In this document: one piece after another, positions 20,802 through 21,875 of the stretch
How positions within the stretch are numbered: position 1 is the stretch's first letter
Layout: each line of letters starts with the position of its first letter
Virus record (IMG/VR): IMGVR_UViG_3300008107_000476
Location: 1 to 21,875 of that record
Source of the DNA: a virus
DNA: 21,875 nt
Direction: 5' to 3' (one strand)
Made by a program: the position numbers and the translations under genes
The notes under the pieces: generated by a model
Database searches by the model: none
Seen by the model: only the letters and a program-made list of their open reading frames with translations
What the model was told of the DNA's origin: nothing

Positions 20802-21713
20802 CTACCTCGGCTTCCCAGGCCCGTTAAGGTCCAGCGGCGGAAGTGCCGCCGTGCTGTCGCTGTCGTTCGGGCAGATCACCGGATCGACGTAGACACGCTG
20901 CAGGTTGGGGTCGCTGTGATCCAGCAGCTGAGTGGCAGCAGCCCGCCCGCCGGCCAGGGCGGCGTAACTCGCGGCCGTCCTGCGGAGCCCGTGGAATCCC
21001 CGGTATTTCACCCCGGCTGACTTGCACAGCAGTTTGAGGCTCGTCCACTGGCTGCGACTGCGGCGGTCCCACGGCCATACCAACTGGTGATCCTCGCGCC
21101 GGTGCTGGGCCAGCATCGCCGCCAAGTCCGGCGTGATCTGCCGCTCAATGTCCCTGGTTGAGCCCTTACGGGTCTCCCCGCGAAAGATGACCCGACGCCC
21201 GGCTAGGTCAACATCGCCCCACCTGAGCGACGTGGTGGCCTCATACCGCTCTCCGGTGCAGTAGATCGCGTAGATGAGCGTGCCCCACCACCAGGCGGCA
21301 GGCAGGCCGTCGATATAGCCGTTTCGGTGCCGAGCCTGCCGCACCAGGGCGGCGACATCCTCGGCCGTGTAGGCCCGGCCCGTGGGCAGACGCTTGGGCA
21401 CCTTGATCGTGGGCAGTTCGGGGAACTCAACGGCCAGACGTTTCCTGGCTGCATACGTCCACACGGCCGCAAGCATGACCCGGTCTTTGCGGACGCTCGC
21501 CGGGCTCGGCAACCGGCCACGCCAGCCGGGCGTCTCGGCTCGCCACCGTAGGTAGCGGGCAATCACCAGATCGTCGAGATCCCGCACCGTGGGCTCGTGG
21601 CCGAGGAATCGTTCCAGGCGATCCACGAGCATCCCGTACAGCGACACCGTCTTCCCTTTGAGCCCCCGCAGCAGGGCGTAACGCTCCACCAGTTCCTTCA
21701 AAGTCATGGCCAT
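20802..21713 (-). CDS. int: Tyrosine recombinase / phage integrase
   Basis: A 303-residue protein on the minus strand. An N-terminal SAM-like core-binding domain (about residues 1-90, TLKELVERYALLRGLKGKT) is followed by the catalytic domain with all key residues: Arg156 (TGERYEA), Lys183 (TRKGS), His241 and Arg244 (FHGLRRTAASY), His266 (LLDHSDPN) and the nucleophile Tyr275 (LQRVYVDP). It integrates and excises the phage at an attachment site. No separate arm-binding domain is seen. Start ATG 21713 is used, although Met3 could serve. Its minus orientation and position at the end of the gene set mark the lysogeny side of the phage. Confidence 0.95.
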   Translation of the reverse strand: MAMTLKELVERYALLRGLKGKTVSLYGMLVDRLERFLGHEPTVRDLDDLVIARYLRWRAETPGWRGRLPSPASVRKDRVMLAAVWTYAARKRLAVEFPELPTIKVPKRLPTGRAYTAEDVAALVRQARHRNGYIDGLPAAWWWGTLIYAIYCTGERYEATTSLRWGDVDLAGRRVIFRGETRKGSTRDIERQITPDLAAMLAQHRREDHQLVWPWDRRSRSQWTSLKLLCKSAGVKYRGFHGLRRTAASYAALAGGRAAATQLLDHSDPNLQRVYVDPVICPNDSDSTAALPPLDLNGPGKPR

Positions 21714-21759
21714 GGCTGATGATCCCCGGCACGTGAACGGCTGTCCATGCCCAGTGACT

Positions 21760-21765
21760 ACTATA
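21760..21765 (-). promoter_or_regulatory. Possible -10 element of the integrase promoter
   Basis: On the minus strand TATAGT lies 47 bases before the integrase ATG. No convincing -35 element stands at the right spacing, so this is weak evidence. Confidence 0.25.
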
Positions 21766-21801
21766 CAACCCCTCGACTCCCCTCGCCTCCACTAGAGTTC
21801 T

Positions 21802-21817
21802 CGTACACCACTGTACG
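21802..21817. repeat. Inverted repeat CGTAC-N6-GTACG
   Basis: CGTAC (21802-21806) and GTACG (21813-21817) form a dyad upstream of the integrase gene. It has the size of a repressor operator or a recombinase-site element. Confidence 0.5.
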
Positions 21818-21829
21818 CCGCCGGGGCTC

Positions 21830-21850
21830 CCTTGACCAAATGCGTCAAGG
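21830..21850. repeat. Inverted repeat CCTTGAC-N7-GTCAAGG
   Basis: A perfect 7-bp dyad with a 7-base spacer, upstream of the integrase gene and close to the edge of the window. It could be a regulator operator or the core of an attachment site. No tRNA gene end is visible beside it. Confidence 0.55.
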
Positions 21851-21875
21851 ACGGCGGCGGCAGTGGGGTGCGGGA

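Larger units (their letters stand above)
21714..21875. other. Non-coding region upstream of the integrase
   Basis: These 162 bases hold no gene that I can support. They carry two inverted repeats (21802-21817 and 21830-21850) and a weak promoter-like sequence on the minus strand. The region is the likely control region for integration, and the attachment site may lie here or beyond the window edge. Confidence 0.5.

Noticed and set aside
21427-21792. Second minus-strand frame overlapping the start of the integrase gene
   Set aside because: It mostly overlaps the integrase coding sequence in another frame and has no motif; only its first residues are outside the integrase.
1-21875. CRISPR array, tRNA or rRNA genes, insertion sequences
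   Set aside because: No regularly spaced repeats, no tRNA cloverleaf or rRNA-like sequence and no transposase were seen; almost all bases are covered by phage-type genes.

Overview
This GC-rich window is almost wholly coding, and most junctions are short overlaps (ATGA or GTGA). It is the late and integration part of a temperate tailed phage or prophage. The head genes follow the HK97 pattern: HNH nuclease, P27-type small terminase, large terminase, HK97-type portal, prohead protease, major capsid protein, gp6-like connector, head closure and gp10-like protein, and DUF3168 tail terminator. They are followed by tail tube candidates, a frameshifted tail assembly chaperone and a tape measure, so a siphovirus is the best reading. 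The host cannot be proved from the window. Gene style and GC content suggest a Planctomycetota or related bacterium, but that is only a guess.

Layout. Positions 1-3501: a tightly overlapping block with a membrane protein, a papain-like (C1) cysteine peptidase, a small lipoprotein with a DnaJ-type zinc knuckle, two small membrane proteins (one holin-like), a LamG-like lectin-fold protein and a small unknown. I suggest it holds the lysis and adsorption functions, because no classical endolysin is visible anywhere else. Positions 3521-9861: a small beta-rich protein, HNH nuclease, packaging genes, portal, protease, a tiny zinc-type protein and the major capsid protein. The HNH/small-terminase junction carries a cluster of hairpins and is a candidate cos region. 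Positions 9888-9915: a strong hairpin after the capsid gene. Positions 9935-14695: a GT-A-like glycosyltransferase, connector and joining proteins, tail terminator, two tail-tube candidates and the chaperone pair. Positions 14697-18221: a short tape measure and a compact set of unrecognised tail genes, the last one very rich in cysteine. Positions 18218-20741: accessory genes, namely a CGC-motif protein, an HExxH protein, a calcineurin-like phosphoesterase, a Cys-motif protein, a DUF1599/NMAD1-like protein and a 59-residue protein. Positions 20802-21713: a tyrosine integrase on the minus strand, facing the late genes across a strong hairpin. Positions 21714-21875 hold inverted repeats and no gene that I can support.

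The most notable points are: (1) the tail chaperone pair is joined at CTT TAA C, which looks like a +1 programmed frameshift of the prfB type rather than the usual -1 slip; (2) a possible non-canonical lysis cassette centred on a C1 peptidase; (3) a glycosyltransferase gene inside the head module; (4) the hairpin cluster before the small terminase; (5) a very reduced, unrecognised tail tip.
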